Origin: Numida meleagris
Lineage: Eukaryota > Chordata > Aves > Galliformes > Numididae
DNA length: 64,000 bases
Direction: 5' to 3'
NCBI RefSeq assembly: GCF_002078875.1
Contig: NC_034409.1
Coordinates: forward strand, 108,176,935 to 108,240,934
Shown here: positions 63,401 to 64,000 of the stretch, piece after piece
How positions within the stretch are numbered: the first letter of the stretch is position 1
Layout: every line of letters starts with the position of its first letter
Made by a program: the position numbers and the translations under genes
The notes under the pieces: generated by a model
Seen by the model: the letters and a program-made list of their open reading frames with translations, nothing else
The model's database searches: none
Told to the model about the DNA's origin: nothing

Positions 63401-64000
63401 ATTTTTCCCAGTCTTGCCAGTGTGGCAATTGTAACAATTATTGGAAGATTTGGTTTTAATATGAATTAGTTGGGCAAAAAAATAAAAGCTTTGCAAAGCA
63501 GTTGGGGACGTAAAGATCTAGCAGACTAAAACAAGAAGCAGCTCACAAAAGCGGTAATGACAGTCACAAGAGTTTCTTTTAGTTCAAGCAAGGAGAAGTG
63601 TAGAATACGTTGGAAAATGTTTACATTCTGTTTTCATGTTTTTTATCAGCACAAGAGGCAGTTTCAAAGCCTGTAAAGCAGAGGCCTCTACTCTGGCAGA
63701 CTCTGAAAAGCTACTACCAAAGACATGTTCCCTACTGTTAGTCTGCTGTAGGATGATATTTAAGCCAAGAGTCTATTTTGCACAACATAATAATGTTCTT
63801 TCCCATCTGTTTTTAATAGATAGCACACTGAGCTGGGACACTGTAAAAAATAAGAAGTAGTTTTCCTTGGTAGTCCAGAAACACTTGAGTAGATTGGGCT
63901 GTTTTTTGGTGTTTTTTTTTTTTTTTGTTTTGTTCGTTTGTTTTGTTTGTTTACTGTATGAGTTATTGCATGGAGCATTCTTATGCCAGGTGAGAATTGT
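60423..64000. other. gene-free stretch to the window end
   Basis: No gene or mobile element is recognised. A T-rich patch lies near 61975-61988 and a 15-base T run at 63912-63926. Open frames are short on both strands. Confidence 0.5.

Overview
This is a stretch of bird nuclear DNA, most likely from a galliform such as chicken or a close relative. The evidence is its interspersed repeats. At least fifteen truncated CR1 LINE 3' ends are present, most ending in the CR1 ATTCTATGATT-type tail. There are two mariner elements of the type known as GalluHop and one old hAT element. No bacterial-style operons, CRISPR arrays, rRNA or tRNA genes were seen. No complete protein-coding gene can be read, and nearly all open reading frames here are chance ORFs or translated repeats.

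Layout. 1-21.6 kb: AT-rich sequence with scattered CR1 fragments. It also holds a few minus-strand segments that look like internal exons, the best at 16487-16642, but I cannot name the gene. 18.55-20.2 kb: a three-layer nested repeat, in which a CR1 copy is split by a hAT transposon that is itself split by a mariner. About 21.65-23.1 kb: a strong CpG island interrupted by a 335-base assembly gap (22463-22797). This is the one clear promoter-like feature and probably holds the first exon of a gene. 23.1-64 kb: long non-coding sequence with CR1 copies of both orientations and a compact GalluHop element (38722-39012). It also has a marked excess of T-homopolymers on the + strand. This fits a long intron of a gene transcribed rightward from the CpG island, which is inference.

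I found no convincing undescribed system. The items most worth following are the nested transposon, which gives a relative order of insertions, the minus-strand candidate exons, the gap inside the CpG island, and the strand asymmetry on the right. Repeat families were recognised by eye, so repeat boundaries are good to roughly 5-20 bases unless a terminal repeat or target-site duplication is described.
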